Of a stretch of DNA of 17,500 bases, positions 16,911 to 17,500 are shown piece by piece. The notes under the pieces were generated by a model. It was given only the letters and a program-made list of their open reading frames with translations. It was not told the origin of the DNA and made no database searches. Source of the DNA: Chrysomallon squamiferum (lineage: Eukaryota; Mollusca; Gastropoda; Neomphalida; Peltospiridae); NCBI GenBank assembly GCA_012295275.1, contig CM022675.1:14361963-14379462 (forward strand), written 5' to 3'. Made by a program: the position numbers and the translations under genes. The stretch's first letter is position 1, and every line of letters starts with the position of its first letter.

Positions 16911-17115
16911 GATGATAATAATAATAATAACAACAGTGATAATAACAACAACAAAAGACAATATATGATGACAACAAAAAACAACAACGATTAATAACAG
17001 TAAAAATAATAATAATCATAATATCAATGACCATGATAATAAGAACAGCAACAACAACGACAATAACAATAATAATAATAACAACAATAACAACAACAAC
17101 AATAATAATAATAGA
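16797..17115. repeat. long compound AAT/GAT/AAC trinucleotide repeat
   Basis: AAT units with GAT interruptions (about 16799-16929) pass into AAC/AAT-rich sequence to about 17115. Three different frames over it read as poly-Ile, poly-Leu or poly-Tyr, all repeat artefacts. Confidence 0.93.
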
Positions 17116-17365
17116 ACAGGATATAATATAAAGAATGTTTTTGTATAATTTATATAAACAGCGAAGAACAACATTTTAATGATGAAAAGTTTGCTGTGAG
17201 CCCGCGCCTCACGTCCGCTGATTCGTTTTAGTGTTTGTTGTTGTTTCTAGCTCAGCTTGTACACAAAGAAAATGAAGAAAATAGGAATCAAGTAACACAC
17301 AGCAATAAAGTCGCTGAGGTGAATATAGAAGTTAGAAAATTATACAAAGACACGAAAGGAACGGA
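17116..17365. other. unique AT-rich sequence, nothing recognised
   Basis: A short more GC-rich patch (about 17195-17225) lies in otherwise AT-rich DNA. I find no coding, RNA or mobile-element signal. Confidence 0.4.
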
Positions 17366-17495
17366 GATAAAATAAAAAAAAAAAAAAAAAAACAGGAAGA
17401 AAAATGTTATTAATATAAAAAAAAAAAAATAAAAAAAAAAAAAAATGTCAGTAAAAAAAAAAAATAAATAAAAAAAAGAATAAAAATAAAAAATC
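17366..17495. repeat. A-rich tract with long poly-A runs
   Basis: Several A-runs of 9-19 bases are separated by short AT-rich words up to the window end. It could be the A-rich tail of a retroposon, but no body was recognised upstream. Confidence 0.8.
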
Positions 17496-17500
17496 CACAC

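Noticed and set aside
17195-17245. Acceptor-like TTGTTGTTGTTTCTAG resembling the end of the minisatellite unit
   Set aside because: The likeness is limited to T/G-rich sequence, and no exon-like frame follows.

Overview
The window is eukaryotic, AT-rich and crowded with microsatellites, and it holds one gene I can support: an engrailed-class homeobox gene on the + strand, split into two coding exons. Exon 1 (3785-4097) encodes the EH1 Groucho-binding motif and the EH2 Extradenticle/Pbx-binding motif. A 5,487-nt intron (4098-9584) follows, at the phase-1 position within RPSSG that vertebrate En genes also use. Exon 2 (9585-9907) encodes EH3, the homeodomain (EH4) and EH5. The joined product is 211 residues with no frame break. 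The organism is probably a bilaterian invertebrate. The long runs of AAT, ATAA, GAT, AC/GT and GA repeats and the compact protein fit a mollusc, and a cephalopod most of all, but that is inference.

Layout: 1-3140 is AT-rich upstream DNA with simple repeats and one higher-complexity island (about 960-1440). Bases 3140-3784 are a more GC-balanced promoter-like region with a strong G-quadruplex motif and a TATA-like box. The intron carries AAT/GAT, GT, ATGT, ATAA and AC repeats and an old degenerate TGAATAAA tandem repeat (7791-8229). It ends in a nine-copy minisatellite (9004-9584). Bases 9908 to about 10440 are the probable 3' UTR. From there to 17500 there is no supportable gene, only simple repeats alternating with unique islands at 12.17-12.56, 13.19-13.80, 14.27-14.88 and 15.93-16.54 kb. 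The last two look like regulatory DNA, with TCTCGCGAGA, a CRE, two TCACGTGA boxes and inverted repeats.

The most striking observation is that the 3' end of the intron has itself been tandemly duplicated. Nine units, six of them exactly 68 bp, each end (with one exception) in a pyrimidine-rich TTTGTTTTGCAG-type acceptor. The true acceptor is the end of the last unit. Every upstream copy is a potential decoy 3' splice site, and each leads to an in-frame stop before the homeodomain. The repeat could therefore switch between full-length Engrailed and a short product that has EH1 and EH2 but no DNA-binding domain. The protein is also diverged: the first tryptophan of the EH2 WPAW core is leucine, and several homeodomain positions differ from typical Engrailed.
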